Positions 1 through 9,985 of a DNA stretch of 64,000 bases are shown one piece after another. A model generated the notes under the pieces. It was not told the DNA's origin. It made no database searches and saw only the letters and a program-made list of their open reading frames with translations. The stretch lies in contig NC_008358.1 of NCBI RefSeq assembly GCF_000013025.1, positions 3,348,001-3,412,000 of the forward strand, given 5' to 3'. How positions within the stretch are numbered: the first letter of the stretch is position 1; every line of letters begins with the position of its first letter. This DNA comes from Hyphomonas neptunium ATCC 15444. GTDB taxonomy: Bacteria > Pseudomonadota > Alphaproteobacteria > Caulobacterales > Hyphomonadaceae. The position numbers and the translations under genes were made by a program.

Positions 1-50
1 CGACGCGGTGAAGCGGGCGGGACAATCTGGAAAAGATAGCTGAGGCAGGC

Positions 51-233
51 TCAGGCCTGGACGAGGTTATCCTCGACCGTCTGGTAGATTTCGTTATTTG
101 CGTCCGCAAAAGCCGTCACGCCGCCGATAATGGCAAGCACCATCAGGCCAGCAATGAGCCCGTATTCAATCGCCGTTGCGCCGCGCTCGTCGCGTGCAAG
201 GCGCAGCATCAGGGTCTTGGTCAGGCGCATCAC
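51..233 (-). CDS. Flp/Fap-family type IVb pilin
   Basis: A 60-residue class IVb prepilin. A short basic leader ends at Arg17-Gly18, followed by the hydrophobic mature N-terminus ATAIEYGLIAGL with Glu at mature position +5, the hallmark cleaved and N-methylated by TadV/CpaA-type prepilin peptidase. The rest is one membrane helix and a short polar tail, the normal size for Flp subunits. The start is a GTG overlapping the mutT stop codon; an ATG follows as codon 2. No tad/cpa assembly genes are visible here, so it is an orphan subunit or depends on a tad locus elsewhere. Family call is firm; whether it is polymerised into pili is unknown. Confidence 0.9.
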   Translation of the reverse strand: MMRLTKTLMLRLARDERGATAIEYGLIAGLMVLAIIGGVTAFADANNEIYQTVEDNLVQA

Positions 234-646
234 AGCTCCGCTTGGGCTTGCTCCAGCAACCAGTCGAACAGAGGCAGGTCTGCCGGTGGCGCCGGATAGT
301 CTCGCAGCCTTGCAGGCTCGACCCAGGCGATGGCTTGCCCCTCGCGCGGATGAATTACCCCGGTCCAGCTTTCACAGCCATAAAGTGGCATGAGAAGGTG
401 AAAGTCGGGGTAAGTGAAGCTGGCAAATGTCAGCGGTTTGAGTGCCTCTTCCTTAACCACAATGGAGAGCTCCTCGTGAAGCTCGCGCGCCAGCGCCGCC
501 TCCGGCGTCTCGCCCGGATCAACCTTGCCACCAGGAAACTCCCACAGCCCGGCGAGCTGCTTGCCTTCCGGGCGCTGGGCGAGAAGGATACGGCCCGTCT
601 CGTCTTTCAGCGCGGCCGCCACCACCAGCAGGAGACGCTGGCTCAT
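230..646 (-). CDS. mutT: MutT-like (d)NTP Nudix pyrophosphohydrolase
   Basis: A 138-residue Nudix hydrolase, probably sanitising oxidised dGTP (8-oxo-dGTP to the monophosphate). The Nudix box runs from Gly40 to residue 61, with Glu46, Arg54, Glu55, Glu58 and Glu59 in place; the last glycine of the classical box is serine (Ser61). The WEFPGGK segment before it is typical of MutT. The start was set at the ATG that overlaps the argJ stop in an ATGA, rather than an upstream in-frame ATG lying inside argJ. The argJ-mutT order is common in alphaproteobacteria. Substrate is inferred from the family only. Confidence 0.88.
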   Translation of the reverse strand: MSQRLLLVVAAALKDETGRILLAQRPEGKQLAGLWEFPGGKVDPGETPEAALARELHEELSIVVKEEALKPLTFASFTYPDFHLLMPLYGCESWTGVIHPREGQAIAWVEPARLRDYPAPPADLPLFDWLLEQAQAEL

Positions 647-1893
647 GTCCGGTAGGCGCCGTTGATGTCGACATAGCCGTGGGTCAGATCGCAGGTCCAC
701 ACAGTTGCCCGGCCGGTCCCGGCACCCACCGACACACGGATCGCAAACTCCGCCTTGGCAAACACCGCGCTGGCCGCCGCCTCGTCATAATCGGGCGCCC
801 GCGCGCCATCCCTGGCCACCTGAACATCATCAAACCAGATCGCCAGCCGGTCGGCCTCAATCGGCTCATACGCCTTGCCAACCGCCATGACGATCCGGCC
901 CCAATTGGCGTCGCCGGCCGCCATCGCGGTCTTGATCAGCGGGGAATTGGCAATCTCGCAGGCAATCTTCTTGGCAGAGGCCGGGGACGCGGCGTCCTCC
1001 ACCGTAATCGTGGCGACCTTGCTGGCTCCTTCCCCATCCTTCACCACCTGCATCGCCAGATCGAGGCAGACGGTCTTCAGCGCCGCCGTAAACGTCCGGA
1101 AGCGCAAGTCTTCCTCGGACGTCACCGGCGCCATGCCGCTCGCGCCCGTGGCAAACACCATCAGCGTGTCGGAGGTGGAGGTGTCCCCATCAACGGTAAT
1201 CGAATTGAACGTCTCGTCCGCCACCTGCTTCAGCGCGCTCTGGAGCAGCTCCGGGGCAATGGCCGCATCGGTGAATACGTAAGACAGCATCGTCGCCATG
1301 TTCGGCGCAATCATGCCCGAGCCTTTGGCGATCCCGGCAAAGCGCACCTCGGCACCCTCAATGCTGGCCACCGTCCCGGCGCCCTTGGGATAGGTGTCGG
1401 TCGTCATGAACGCCCGCGCCAGCTTCTCCCAATCGGGCGCGCCAAGTTTTCCCGCCAGATCCGGCACAAACGCGCCCACATAGTTCGGGTCGCTCAATGG
1501 CTCGCCGATCACGCCCGTCGCCGCCAGGAAGCACTGCTCCTTCGCCACGCCCAGCGTCTGCGCCAGCGCCGTCAGCGTCGCCTCATTCTTCAGCACGCCC
1601 TTCGGCCCGGTAAACGCATTGGAATTGCCCGAATTGGCAATCAGCGCCGCTGCCTTGCCGCCGCCTGCCTCCAGCGCCTCCCGGCACCAGCGCACATCCG
1701 CCGACGCCGTCAGCGAGCGCGTATACACCCCGGCGCAGGTCGTGCCCGGATCAAAGGTCACGAGAAACACGTCATCGCGCTCAATGCCCCGGCGCGCATA
1801 AAAGCCACGGCTGCCAGAGGCCGCCTTCAGGCCGCGCGCAGCAGGAAGCGCCGGAAAGCTGGCCGGCGCAAAGGGCGAAGGGGTAAGGTTCAC
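643..1893 (-). CDS. argJ: Bifunctional glutamate N-acetyltransferase / amino-acid acetyltransferase (ornithine acetyltransferase)
   Basis: ArgJ transfers acetyl from N-acetylornithine to glutamate, closing the cyclic arginine pathway; many members also make acetylglutamate from acetyl-CoA. The 416 residues match the family length. The autoproteolytic site is visible as APNMA/TML, with Thr201 as new N-terminal nucleophile of the beta chain. KGSGMIAP just before it and the C-terminal DINGAYRT ending are also typical. The start is a GTG overlapping the stop of the upstream parvulin gene, preceded by GGAGA at a spacing of about 6 bases. Translationally coupled to the genes on either side. Confidence 0.96.
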   Translation of the reverse strand: MNLTPSPFAPASFPALPAARGLKAASGSRGFYARRGIERDDVFLVTFDPGTTCAGVYTRSLTASADVRWCREALEAGGGKAAALIANSGNSNAFTGPKGVLKNEATLTALAQTLGVAKEQCFLAATGVIGEPLSDPNYVGAFVPDLAGKLGAPDWEKLARAFMTTDTYPKGAGTVASIEGAEVRFAGIAKGSGMIAPNMATMLSYVFTDAAIAPELLQSALKQVADETFNSITVDGDTSTSDTLMVFATGASGMAPVTSEEDLRFRTFTAALKTVCLDLAMQVVKDGEGASKVATITVEDAASPASAKKIACEIANSPLIKTAMAAGDANWGRIVMAVGKAYEPIEADRLAIWFDDVQVARDGARAPDYDEAAASAVFAKAEFAIRVSVGAGTGRATVWTCDLTHGYVDINGAYRT

Positions 1894-2801
1894 AATTCAT
1901 CTCCAGTGAGGGCTTTGGCCGAAGGCTCGGGCGCGTTTTCCGGCGCATAATCTGCTCCGCCGCCTTCCTCAATACGTGCCTCGGTGCGCAGGCGGCGCAG
2001 AATGCGGCTCACCTCGCTCAGCGTCAGGAAGGTCGCGATTTCCGGGCGCATCTCGTCGCGCGTCTTGGGCGGCTCGGTGCGCCGGTCCTTGACCTTCACG
2101 ATCCGCCAGCTGCCCTCTGCCTCAAACGGCGGGGCCACCTCCCCCACCGGCGTATTGGCAATCACCACCGGATAGGGATCGGGCAGATCATTGGGCGATA
2201 CAAACCCCAGATCGCCATTTTCCATCCGCGTGGCGCTGTCATTGGAATGGTTGAACACCAGGCTCTCGAACGCCTCGCCCGCCTGCACGCGCAGCCAGAC
2301 GGCCTCGGCCTCTTCCTCGGTATCCGTCACAATATGCGCCACCGAGACTTCATCATTCACCTGCTGCAACCGCACCTGCTCGGCATACATCCGGTCGATC
2401 ATCTCATCGGTGACCTGCTCGGCCACGACGCTTTCCACAAGAAGGTTCCCCATGATGCGCTCCTGCGCCATCTCCAGACGGCGCATTCCGGCGGGGTCTT
2501 TCTCCAGCCCCAGGCGCTTGGCCTCCTGTGCCATCAGCTTCTGGTCGATCAGCTGGTCGAGCACCTGTTTGTAGGCCTCGTCCTCCGCCCGCAGCGACGC
2601 GCCGGAGACCACCAGCCCGCGCGCGACTGCCTCAACCTCGACATCGGCGGTGTAAATTGCCTCGCCATTCACCGTGGCGGCCACCTCGCGGCTGACCTCC
2701 CTGGGTTCTTCCAGCTGAAAGCCTTCCTGCGAGCACCCTGCCAGCGTCAAAGCGGCCATAACGGCGCAAAAAGCTGTAAAATCAGCACACCTGCGGATCA
2801 T
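1890..2801 (-). CDS. SurA/PrsA-like parvulin peptidyl-prolyl isomerase lipoprotein
   Basis: A 303-residue periplasmic folding factor. The N-terminus is a lipoprotein signal with lipobox LAGC and Cys23 as lipidated residue. A SurA-N-like helical chaperone region (about 40-140) is followed by a rotamase domain (about 145-245) with VSVAHIV, NGDLGF and a PPF segment. Parvulins isomerise prolyl bonds and often escort outer-membrane proteins. It heads the cluster parvulin-argJ-mutT-flp, each pair joined by a 4-base overlap, and is divergent from secA. The EpsD/SurA/PrsA-like grouping is secure; a specific client is not known. Confidence 0.85.
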   Translation of the reverse strand: MIRRCADFTAFCAVMAALTLAGCSQEGFQLEEPREVSREVAATVNGEAIYTADVEVEAVARGLVVSGASLRAEDEAYKQVLDQLIDQKLMAQEAKRLGLEKDPAGMRRLEMAQERIMGNLLVESVVAEQVTDEMIDRMYAEQVRLQQVNDEVSVAHIVTDTEEEAEAVWLRVQAGEAFESLVFNHSNDSATRMENGDLGFVSPNDLPDPYPVVIANTPVGEVAPPFEAEGSWRIVKVKDRRTEPPKTRDEMRPEIATFLTLSEVSRILRRLRTEARIEEGGGADYAPENAPEPSAKALTGDEL

Positions 2802-2832
2802 CGGCTTCCCCTCCTGGGCTGAAGGCGCCGCA

Positions 2833-2861
2833 TTGACACCCCTTGGCGGCGTTCTTAAGTC
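2833..2861 (+). promoter_or_regulatory. Candidate sigma-70 promoter for secA
   Basis: TTGACA at 2833-2838 is followed after 17 bases by TAAGTC at 2856-2861. The -35 is a perfect consensus match and the spacing is ideal, though the -10 is weak. It lies about 120 bases before secA in the divergent gap shared with the parvulin gene. Confidence 0.45.
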
Positions 2862-2982
2862 TGCCCCGCGCGCTGGTCGAGTGGTTTCATCCGGTAATGG
2901 CGCGGTGGGAGAACCCGGAAAAGTCCTGTAAGATGTCTGTCAGGACAAGAAATTTTTACCCGAACTGGTTGGTGCTGCTTAC

Positions 2983-5748
2983 ATGCTTTCCATAGCCCGC
3001 AAGATCTTCGGAACCGTCAACGATCGCAAACTCAAGCCCCTGCAGGCCCGGGTAAACCGGATCAACGCACTTGAGCCGATCATGGAGGCGCTGTCCGATC
3101 AGTCCCTCAAGGGCAAGACGGCCGAATTCCGCAAACGCCTCGCTGATGGCGCGACCCTCGACAGCCTCCTGGAAGAGGCCTTCGCCGTGGTCCGCGAAGC
3201 CGCCAAGCGCGTCAACAACATGCGCCATTTCGATGTGCAGCTGATGGGGGGCATGATCCTTCATTCCGGCGCCATCGCCGAAATGCGCACCGGTGAGGGC
3301 AAGACGCTTGTCGCCACGCTCGCCGCCTATCTCAACGCCCTTGAAGGCAAGGGCGTCCACGTCATCACGGTGAACGACTATCTCGCCCGCCGCGACGCAG
3401 ACTGGATGGGCCGCATCTATGGCGCGCTCGGCATGTCGACCGGCGTGATTGTGCACGGCGTCTCTGATGAACAGCGCAAGGCCGGCTACGCCGCCGACAT
3501 CACCTACGGAACGAACAATGAGTTCGGCTTCGACTATCTGCGCGACAACATGAAATACTCGCTCGACCAGATGGCCCAGCGCGGACACCACTACGCCATC
3601 GTCGATGAGGTCGACTCGATCCTGATCGATGAAGCGCGCACGCCGCTGATCATCTCCGGCCCGACCGATGACCGCTCCGAGCTGTACATGGCCGTCGACG
3701 CTCTGATCCCGCGCCTGGAAGACAGCGATTTCGAGCTGGACGAAAAACAGCGCTCGGTCGTCTTCACCGAGACCGGCAGCGAGAAAATGGAAGAATGGCT
3801 GACCGAGGCCGGCGTTCTGGAAGGCTCCCTGTGGGAACCATCCAACATCTCGCTCGTCCACCACTCGAACCAGGCTCTGCGGGCCCACAAGCTCTATGCC
3901 CGCGACAAGGACTATATCGTCAAGGACGATTCGGTCATGCTGATCGACGAGTTCAGCGGACGGATGATGGAAGGCCGCCGCCTCTCCGAAGGCCTCCACC
4001 AGGCCATCGAGGCGAAAGAGCGCGTCGACATCAAGCCCGAGAACCAGACGCTGGCTTCGATCACCTTCCAGAACTATTTCCGCCTCTACAAGAAACTGGC
4101 CGGGATGACCGGTACGGCGCTGACCGAGGCGTCCGAATTTGCCGACATCTACAAACTGGAAGTGGTTGATCTGCCCACGAACAGGCCCGTCCGCCGCCTC
4201 GACGAAGACGATGTCGTCTACCGCACCGCCAAGGCGAAATATAACGAGATCATCAAGGAAGTCCGCGCGGCCAATGCCAAGGCCCAGCCGATCCTTCTGG
4301 GCACGGCCTCGATCGAAAAATCCGAACTGCTCTCCCACCTGCTCACCGCGCAGCGCATTCCGCATAAAGTGCTGAACGCCCGCCACCACGAGCAGGAAGC
4401 CTTCATCGTGGCCGAGGCCGGTGTGCCCGGCGCGGTCACCGTCGCCACCAACATGGCTGGCCGCGGCACCGATATTCAGCTCGGCGGCAATTTCGACATG
4501 CGCCTCGAGAATGAGCGCGCGGCGAAGGAAAAGGCGCTTGGCCGCGAACTTTCCGAAGGCGAAACCTCGCTGCTCGGCGCGCAGATCCGGGCCGACATCG
4601 AAGTGAAGAAAAAGCAGGCGCTGGACGCCGGCGGTCTTTATGTTCTGGGCACGGAGCGTCACGAAAGCCGCCGGATCGACAACCAGCTACGCGGCCGGAC
4701 AGGCCGTCAGGGTGACCCCGGCAAGTCGAAATTCTACATCTCCATCGAAGATGATCTGATGCGCATCTTTGCCGCTGACCGGATGGACGCTGTCATGCGC
4801 CGCCTCGGCATCAAGGAAGACGAGGGCATCACCCACCCCTGGATGAACAAGGCGATGGAAACGTCGCAGAAGAAGATCGAGGAACGCAACTTCGAGATCC
4901 GCAAGAACGTCCTCAAATATGACGACGTGATCAACGATCAGCGTAAGGCGATCTTCGAGCAGCGTATGGAATTCCTGCGCTCCGATGATGTGTCCGACGT
5001 GATCGAGGAAATGCGCGAAAGCGTGATCGAGGCGCTGGTTGCCCGCACGATGCCGGAAAAGGCGTATGCGGAGCAATGGGACATCACCGGCCTTGAAGAA
5101 AGCCTGAAAACCGATCTGGCGCTCGACCTGCCGGTCCGCGAATGGGCCGCTGAAGAGGGCGTTGCCAACGAAGAGATCGCCGGCCGCATCCGCGAGGCGG
5201 TTGAGGGCCAGTATGCCGAGCTTACCCGCCTCATCGGTGAGCCGCAGATGCGCCGCATCGAGAAGCAGTTCCTGCTTCAGGTGCTCGACATGCGCTGGCG
5301 CGAACACCTGCAGCAGATCGACCAGCTGCGCTCGGTGATCCACCTGCGCTCCTATGGCCAGCGCGATCCGCTCAACGAGTTCAAGCGCGAAGCCTTTAAC
5401 CTGTTCGACACGCTGCTCGGCGAGCTGCGCGCCACGGTCACCCGGTCGCTGATGCATATCCGCGTCCAGCAGGCGCCGCAGCAACAACCCCAGCAGGTTG
5501 CCCCGCCGCCGCGCCCGCAACCGCCACAGCCGGCCCCCCAGCCGCCTCAGCAGATACGCGAGACCAAGCTCGACCCCGACACCGGCGTCAACGAGATGAA
5601 CCCCGCCGACAAGACCCAGCCGCCCGGCCCTGCACTGCACCAGGCCGAAGACGACTGGACCAACACCCCGCGCAATTCGGCCTGCCCCTGCGGCTCGGGC
5701 AAAAAATACAAACATTGCCACGGCGCGATCGAAACCCAGAAAGCCTGA
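2983..5748 (+). CDS. secA: Preprotein translocase motor ATPase SecA
   Basis: SecA drives unfolded preproteins through SecYEG by ATP hydrolysis, binding at the inner membrane. The 921 residues carry Walker A GEGKT (104-108), the DEAD-type box [12 protein letters not shown] near 210, NMAGRGTD and the GRTGRQGD arginine-finger motif in NBD2, and the helical scaffold/wing regions. A long Pro/Gln-rich linker (about 825-860) leads to a C-terminal SecB/phospholipid-binding zinc motif with Cys901, Cys903, Cys912 and His913. Transcribed alone, divergent from the parvulin lipoprotein, so two export-related genes share one intergenic region. Confidence 0.98.
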   Translation: MLSIARKIFGTVNDRKLKPLQARVNRINALEPIMEALSDQSLKGKTAEFRKRLADGATLDSLLEEAFAVVREAAKRVNNMRHFDVQLMGGMILHSGAIAEMRTGEGKTLVATLAAYLNALEGKGVHVITVNDYLARRDADWMGRIYGALGMSTGVIVHGVSDEQRKAGYAADITYGTNNEFGFDYLRDNMKYSLDQMAQRGHHYAIVDEVDSILIDEARTPLIISGPTDDRSELYMAVDALIPRLEDSDFELDEKQRSVVFTETGSEKMEEWLTEAGVLEGSLWEPSNISLVHHSNQALRAHKLYARDKDYIVKDDSVMLIDEFSGRMMEGRRLSEGLHQAIEAKERVDIKPENQTLASITFQNYFRLYKKLAGMTGTALTEASEFADIYKLEVVDLPTNRPVRRLDEDDVVYRTAKAKYNEIIKEVRAANAKAQPILLGTASIEKSELLSHLLTAQRIPHKVLNARHHEQEAFIVAEAGVPGAVTVATNMAGRGTDIQLGGNFDMRLENERAAKEKALGRELSEGETSLLGAQIRADIEVKKKQALDAGGLYVLGTERHESRRIDNQLRGRTGRQGDPGKSKFYISIEDDLMRIFAADRMDAVMRRLGIKEDEGITHPWMNKAMETSQKKIEERNFEIRKNVLKYDDVINDQRKAIFEQRMEFLRSDDVSDVIEEMRESVIEALVARTMPEKAYAEQWDITGLEESLKTDLALDLPVREWAAEEGVANEEIAGRIREAVEGQYAELTRLIGEPQMRRIEKQFLLQVLDMRWREHLQQIDQLRSVIHLRSYGQRDPLNEFKREAFNLFDTLLGELRATVTRSLMHIRVQQAPQQQPQQVAPPPRPQPPQPAPQPPQQIRETKLDPDTGVNEMNPADKTQPPGPALHQAEDDWTNTPRNSACPCGSGKKYKHCHGAIETQKA

Positions 5749-5855
5749 TCGGCGCTTCTGACACGCGAAACGGAACTGTGCGCCCCGCCCCCAAGGTGGG
5801 ACGTACCCCGTTTCAGGGGGATGCCCGCTCCGGCGTCTGCGCTAAGCTGGAGGCC

Positions 5856-6266
5856 ATGAAACACGCGCTCTTTCTGGCTGCCCTGCCGGCCCTCCTCGCC
5901 CTGCCCGCCCTTGCCGATGTCAAACCGGCCGACGCCGCCCCCTTTGCCGGGTCCTGGCAGATTGCCTTCCCGGACGGCGAAGGCGTCATCGTCAACGTGC
6001 CCCAGGTTTCCTGCGAGGACCCCGCCGTCATCACGCAGCTGGACGAGGACACCCTCCACGCCCGCACACCCGGCGGCGACATGGGCGCCTGGGACGTGAA
6101 GGCCTTTGGCGGACGCTTCCCCTGGTGGCGCGAGGACGGGGCCTCGCTGGTCGCCGACTGGGTCCGGGACGACGCCTTCCTCCTCGCCGGGAAGGACGCC
6201 ACCGGCATCCAGACCGACTGGGCAAACGCCAAGCAATGGACCCGCTGCCCCGCCGCCGCGGAGTAA
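5856..6266 (+). CDS. Small secreted protein of unknown function
   Basis: A 136-residue protein with a clear Sec signal peptide (hydrophobic run LFLAALPALLALPALA, cleavage likely after ALA near residue 21). The mature part is acidic and aromatic-rich with two cysteines that could form a disulfide. I do not recognise the family. The start is chosen at the ATG with GGAGG six bases upstream; an upstream in-frame ATG has no such site. It follows secA by 107 bases on the same strand and is convergent with the exporter gene downstream. Confidence 0.75.
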   Translation: MKHALFLAALPALLALPALADVKPADAAPFAGSWQIAFPDGEGVIVNVPQVSCEDPAVITQLDEDTLHARTPGGDMGAWDVKAFGGRFPWWREDGASLVADWVRDDAFLLAGKDATGIQTDWANAKQWTRCPAAAE

Positions 6267-6290
6267 AAAGCGCCCCGTGCGGCATCGCGG

Positions 6291-6366
6291 TTGGAGTTTT
6301 TTGAACCTGCCGTTGGAGTTTTTCGGGCGCTCGTTGGAGTTTTTCCTGGAGTTTTTTGGAGTTTTC
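6291..6366 (+). repeat. Five phased TTGGAG-T4/6 direct repeats
   Basis: Copies of TTGGAG followed by 4-6 T begin at 6291, 6313, 6334, 6346 (CTGGAG variant) and 6356. The spacings (22, 21, 12, 10) are close to multiples of one DNA helical turn. They fill the gap between two convergent genes. The same word occurs on the minus strand inside the unrecognised gene near 16.05 kb. Too short and too closely spaced for CRISPR. Confidence 0.8.
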
Positions 6367-6428
6367 CGGCGCGTCTCGCCCGGCAAAATTCCCCTCAGGG
6401 GCGAGTGTCTATCCCGTGGATAAGTCCC

Positions 6429-7367
6429 TTACCCAACCCGGCCGCGCCCGCCCTGCCGGGCAAGCCACACGCCCCCCAGGATCAGCGCAAAGGCCAGCGC
6501 CGCGTTCCAGCTCTGGGTTTCCCGAAAGAACAGCCAGCCGAATGCCGCCCCCACCACCGGCACCGAATAGCCCGTCAGCGACTGGAACGTCGCCCCTGCC
6601 CGCGCCACCAGCGCCATATAGAGGGCCTGCGCGATGCCCGAGGGGCCCAGCCCCAGCCCTGCCACAGCCGCCCAGTGGTGCCAGTCTGCCTCGACCTCGG
6701 ACGGGTGCACCGTCAGCGCCAGCGGCCAGGAGACCACCGCCGAGACGGTGACAAAGCCCGCCGCCAGCGGGATCGCATCCATCTTGGGCGCGGCGCGGGC
6801 AATCAGCGTGCTGGCGGAGAATGACAGCGTCGCCAGCAGCAGCAGCAATTGCGCCGTCACGCTGGCGGAGCCGAAATGGCGCACAGCATCGGGCCCGAAC
6901 AGCGCCAGAACCCCCGCAAAGCCGAGCAATACGCCCAGCCCGGTGTTCCGCGTCATGCGTTCGTCGGCAAAAAACAGGGTCGCGCCCAGTACCACAAAGA
7001 CCGGCGCGGCCGCCGTATAGAGCGCTGCCAGGCTGGAATCGACCGTCTGCTGGGCCACGGTGATCAGGAAGAACGGCACCAGCGAGCCGACCACCCCCAT
7101 GGCGCCGATCACGCCCCAGCGGCGCAGGTCCGAGAAAGGCGGCAGGCGCTTGCCCATCACCAGCATCAGCGTCAGCAGCACGATTGCCCCGCCGGTCAGG
7201 CGCCCCGGCAGCACCCATTCAGGCGGCAGGCCTTCCAGCGTCCCCTTGCCGACCGCCACGCGCGTCAGCCCATAGGCGCCGGCCCAGAGAGTTGTCAGGG
7301 TGGCAAACAGAATCCAGACGATGGCCGGGCGTGCGATCTTCGCCCCCGGCAGAGATGCCTCTGTCAT
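6429..7367 (-). CDS. EamA-family (DMT superfamily) transporter
   Basis: A 312-residue inner-membrane protein with about ten hydrophobic helices arranged as two EamA repeats (roughly 15-145 and 165-305), the RhaT/YdcZ-type drug/metabolite exporter architecture. Family members export amino acids, purines or other small metabolites; the substrate cannot be read here. The start was set at the ATG with GGAGG about six bases upstream, ten codons inside the longest frame. Monocistronic, convergent with the secreted-protein gene and divergent from gap. Confidence 0.85.
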   Translation of the reverse strand: MTEASLPGAKIARPAIVWILFATLTTLWAGAYGLTRVAVGKGTLEGLPPEWVLPGRLTGGAIVLLTLMLVMGKRLPPFSDLRRWGVIGAMGVVGSLVPFFLITVAQQTVDSSLAALYTAAAPVFVVLGATLFFADERMTRNTGLGVLLGFAGVLALFGPDAVRHFGSASVTAQLLLLLATLSFSASTLIARAAPKMDAIPLAAGFVTVSAVVSWPLALTVHPSEVEADWHHWAAVAGLGLGPSGIAQALYMALVARAGATFQSLTGYSVPVVGAAFGWLFFRETQSWNAALAFALILGGVWLARQGGRGRVG

Positions 7368-7563
7368 CGTTGTCCTCCCCGCAGCGTCGAGCGCCACTTG
7401 TTGTCCCTCCGGACTAGCACGCAGCTTGCAAGCGGCAAGGCGTCAAATCCCGTTTGTCCCGTTTCGCGTCGCAGTACCGCACCGTGCGGGGTGGACGTGA
7501 CCGGCACACCCATTTAAAGGGGCGCAAGCCTGTGAATTTGCTCGCCCAAGAGGAGAAATAAAG

Positions 7564-8574
7564 ATGACCGTTCGTGTTGCCATCAACGGATTCGGCCGCA
7601 TCGGCCGCCTGGTTCTGCGCTCGATCATCGAACATGGCCGGACTGATATTGAAGTCGTGGCCATTAATGATCTGGGGCCGGTTGAAACCAACGCCCACCT
7701 GCTGCGTTTCGATTCGGTACATGGCCGTTTCCCGGCAGATGTGAAAGTTGACGGTGACAAGATCGTCATCAACGGCAAGCCAATCCTGGTGACCGCGATC
7801 CGCGATCCCAAGGACCTGCCCCACCGCGAGCTTGACGTCGACATCGCGATGGAATGCACCGGCATCTTCACCTCGAAGGACAAGGCCGAGGCCCACCTCG
7901 CCGCCGGCGCCAAGCGCGTGCTGGTCTCTGCCCCCGCAGACGGCGCAGACCTGACCGTCGTTTATGGCGTCAACCACGACAAGCTCAAGAAAGAGCACAT
8001 GGTCGTCTCCAACGCCTCGTGCACCACCAACTGCCTTGCTCCCGTGGCCTTCGTCCTGAACAAGGCCGTGGGCATCGACAAGGGCATGATGACGACGATC
8101 CATTCGTACACGAATGACCAGCCTTCGCTCGACCAGATGCACAAGGACCTCTACCGGGCCCGCGCCGCGTCTCTCTCGATGATCCCGACCTCGACCGGCG
8201 CCGCCAAGGCTGTCGGCCTCGTGCTGCCGGAACTCAAGGGCAAGCTGGACGGCATCTCCGTGCGCGTGCCAACGCCGAACGTTTCGCTGGTTGACCTGAA
8301 ATTCATCGCCAAGAAATCCACCACAGCCGAAGAGATCAACGCAGCGATCATCGCGGCGGCAGACGCTGGCCCGCTGAAAGGCATCCTTGGCTACACGGAC
8401 GTCCCCAACGTGTCGTCAGACTTCATCCATGACGACCGTTCCTCGATCTTCCACCTTGACCAGACCAAAGTCATGGACGGCAATTTCGTCTCGATCATGA
8501 CCTGGTATGACAATGAGTGGGGTTTCTCGACCCGCATGGCCGACACCGCCATTGCGATCGCGAAGCTGATCTGA
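7564..8574 (+). CDS. gap: Type I glyceraldehyde-3-phosphate dehydrogenase
   Basis: Oxidises and phosphorylates glyceraldehyde-3-phosphate to 1,3-bisphosphoglycerate with NAD. The 336 residues begin with the Rossmann motif INGFGRIGR (8-16), and the catalytic cysteine is Cys153 in [12 protein letters not shown]. The C-terminal [12 protein letters not shown] stretch is typical of the catalytic domain. A good AGGAG lies just before the ATG. It opens a glycolytic run with pgk and a class I aldolase on the same strand, about 110 bases apart, which suggests coordinated expression. Confidence 0.98.
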   Translation: MTVRVAINGFGRIGRLVLRSIIEHGRTDIEVVAINDLGPVETNAHLLRFDSVHGRFPADVKVDGDKIVINGKPILVTAIRDPKDLPHRELDVDIAMECTGIFTSKDKAEAHLAAGAKRVLVSAPADGADLTVVYGVNHDKLKKEHMVVSNASCTTNCLAPVAFVLNKAVGIDKGMMTTIHSYTNDQPSLDQMHKDLYRARAASLSMIPTSTGAAKAVGLVLPELKGKLDGISVRVPTPNVSLVDLKFIAKKSTTAEEINAAIIAAADAGPLKGILGYTDVPNVSSDFIHDDRSSIFHLDQTKVMDGNFVSIMTWYDNEWGFSTRMADTAIAIAKLI

Positions 8575-8686
8575 AAACCCCTCCCCCGCCGCTCGCTCCT
8601 GCGCGATGGCGGGGGCCCCAGCGGCGGCATTTCATCAGACCTCACGCGCCCTCCGCATTCGCGCCGGGGGACACCGGAGAATGACT

Positions 8687-9883
8687 ATGCCCTCGTTCAA
8701 ACGCATCCCCGATGCAGGAAACCTCACCGGCAAGGTCGCGCTCGTCCGCGTTGACTTCAATGTGCCGATGGAAAACGGTCTGGTGACGGATGATACGCGC
8801 CTGCGCGCCGCCGTCGATACCGTCCAGTCGCTGCGCACGGCCGGCGCCAAGGTCGCCCTGCTGGCCCACTTTGGCCGCCCCAAGGGCGAGCGCGTCGCCG
8901 AGATGAGCCTCGCCCCGATTGCCGGCGCCTTTGCCAAAGTGCTCGGCGCAAATGTCAGCTTCGTTGCCGACTGCAAGGGCGATCATGTGAAATCGGCCAT
9001 TGCGGACCTTCTGCCCGCCGGCGTGATCCTTCTGGAAAACACGCGCTTCTACAAAGGCGAGGAAAAAGGCGACATGGAGCTGGCAAAGGAAATCGCCGCT
9101 CTGGGCGACCTCTATGTCAACGACGCCTTCTCCGCCGCCCACCGCCGCCATGTCTCGACCGCTGTTCTGGCGGATCTTCTGCCCGCCTATGCCGGCGTGA
9201 CGATGGAAGCCGAACTCGATGCGCTCGACAAGGCGCTGGGCGCGCCGGAGCGTCCGGTCATGGCCATCGTCGGCGGGGCAAAGGTCTCCTCCAAGATCGA
9301 CCTTCTGAAAAACCTCGTCTCCAAGGTCGACATGCTCGCGATTGGCGGGGGCATGGCCAACACGTTTCTCGCCGCAGACGGCGTGAATGTCGGCAAGTCG
9401 CTCTGCGAGCATGATCTTGCCCCGACCGTCCGGGAAATCCAGGCGGCGGCCAAGGCGGCGGGCTGCGAAATCCTTCTGCCGAAGGACGTTGTCGTGGCGA
9501 AGGAATTCAAAGCCAATGCCGAAAACCGCACCTGCGGGCTGAATGAAATCGGCGCCGACGAAATGGTGCTCGACGCGGGCGCGGCGACCATAACCTACCT
9601 CTCCGAAGCGCTTGGCCGCGCCAAGACCGTGATCTGGAACGGCCCTCTCGGCGCCTTCGAGATGACGCCTTTTGACACCGCAACGGTGAAAGTCGCCGAA
9701 ACAGCCGCCAAACTCGCCAAGTCCGGCGCGCTGGTTGCCGTGGCAGGCGGAGGCGATACGGTGGCCGCGCTTAACCATGCCGGCGTCGCCCAGGATTTCA
9801 CCTTCATCTCCACCGCAGGCGGAGCTTTCCTGGAATGGATGGAAGGCAAGGAACTGCCAGGCGTTGAAGCCTTGCTGAAATAG
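8687..9883 (+). CDS. pgk: Phosphoglycerate kinase
   Basis: Transfers phosphate from 1,3-bisphosphoglycerate to ADP. The 398-residue length is normal. Signatures include [45 protein letters not shown] and the nucleotide-site GGGDTVAA near the C-terminus. Two ATGs lie six bases apart; GGAGA ends one base before the first, so the second (MPSFKRIP) has the workable spacing and was chosen. Located between gap and the aldolase gene. Confidence 0.97.
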   Translation: MPSFKRIPDAGNLTGKVALVRVDFNVPMENGLVTDDTRLRAAVDTVQSLRTAGAKVALLAHFGRPKGERVAEMSLAPIAGAFAKVLGANVSFVADCKGDHVKSAIADLLPAGVILLENTRFYKGEEKGDMELAKEIAALGDLYVNDAFSAAHRRHVSTAVLADLLPAYAGVTMEAELDALDKALGAPERPVMAIVGGAKVSSKIDLLKNLVSKVDMLAIGGGMANTFLAADGVNVGKSLCEHDLAPTVREIQAAAKAAGCEILLPKDVVVAKEFKANAENRTCGLNEIGADEMVLDAGAATITYLSEALGRAKTVIWNGPLGAFEMTPFDTATVKVAETAAKLAKSGALVAVAGGGDTVAALNHAGVAQDFTFISTAGGAFLEWMEGKELPGVEALLK

Positions 9884-9985
9884 AGCGGCCCACGCGGCGC
9901 AGATTTTGCATTGAGCCGCCACAAAGCGGACAAAAATCCGAGCCAGTAGCCAACACACGAACGAACGTACCGGGACACAAAACTC

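Noticed and set aside
2956-4662. Long open frame on the minus strand opposite secA (568 codons)
   Set aside because: It lies entirely opposite an intact secA, has no recognisable domain and reflects the GC-rich codon pattern of the other strand.
6291-6366. CRISPR-like array
   Set aside because: The repeat unit is about 11 bases with spacers of 0-11 bases, much shorter than any CRISPR, and no cas genes are near.
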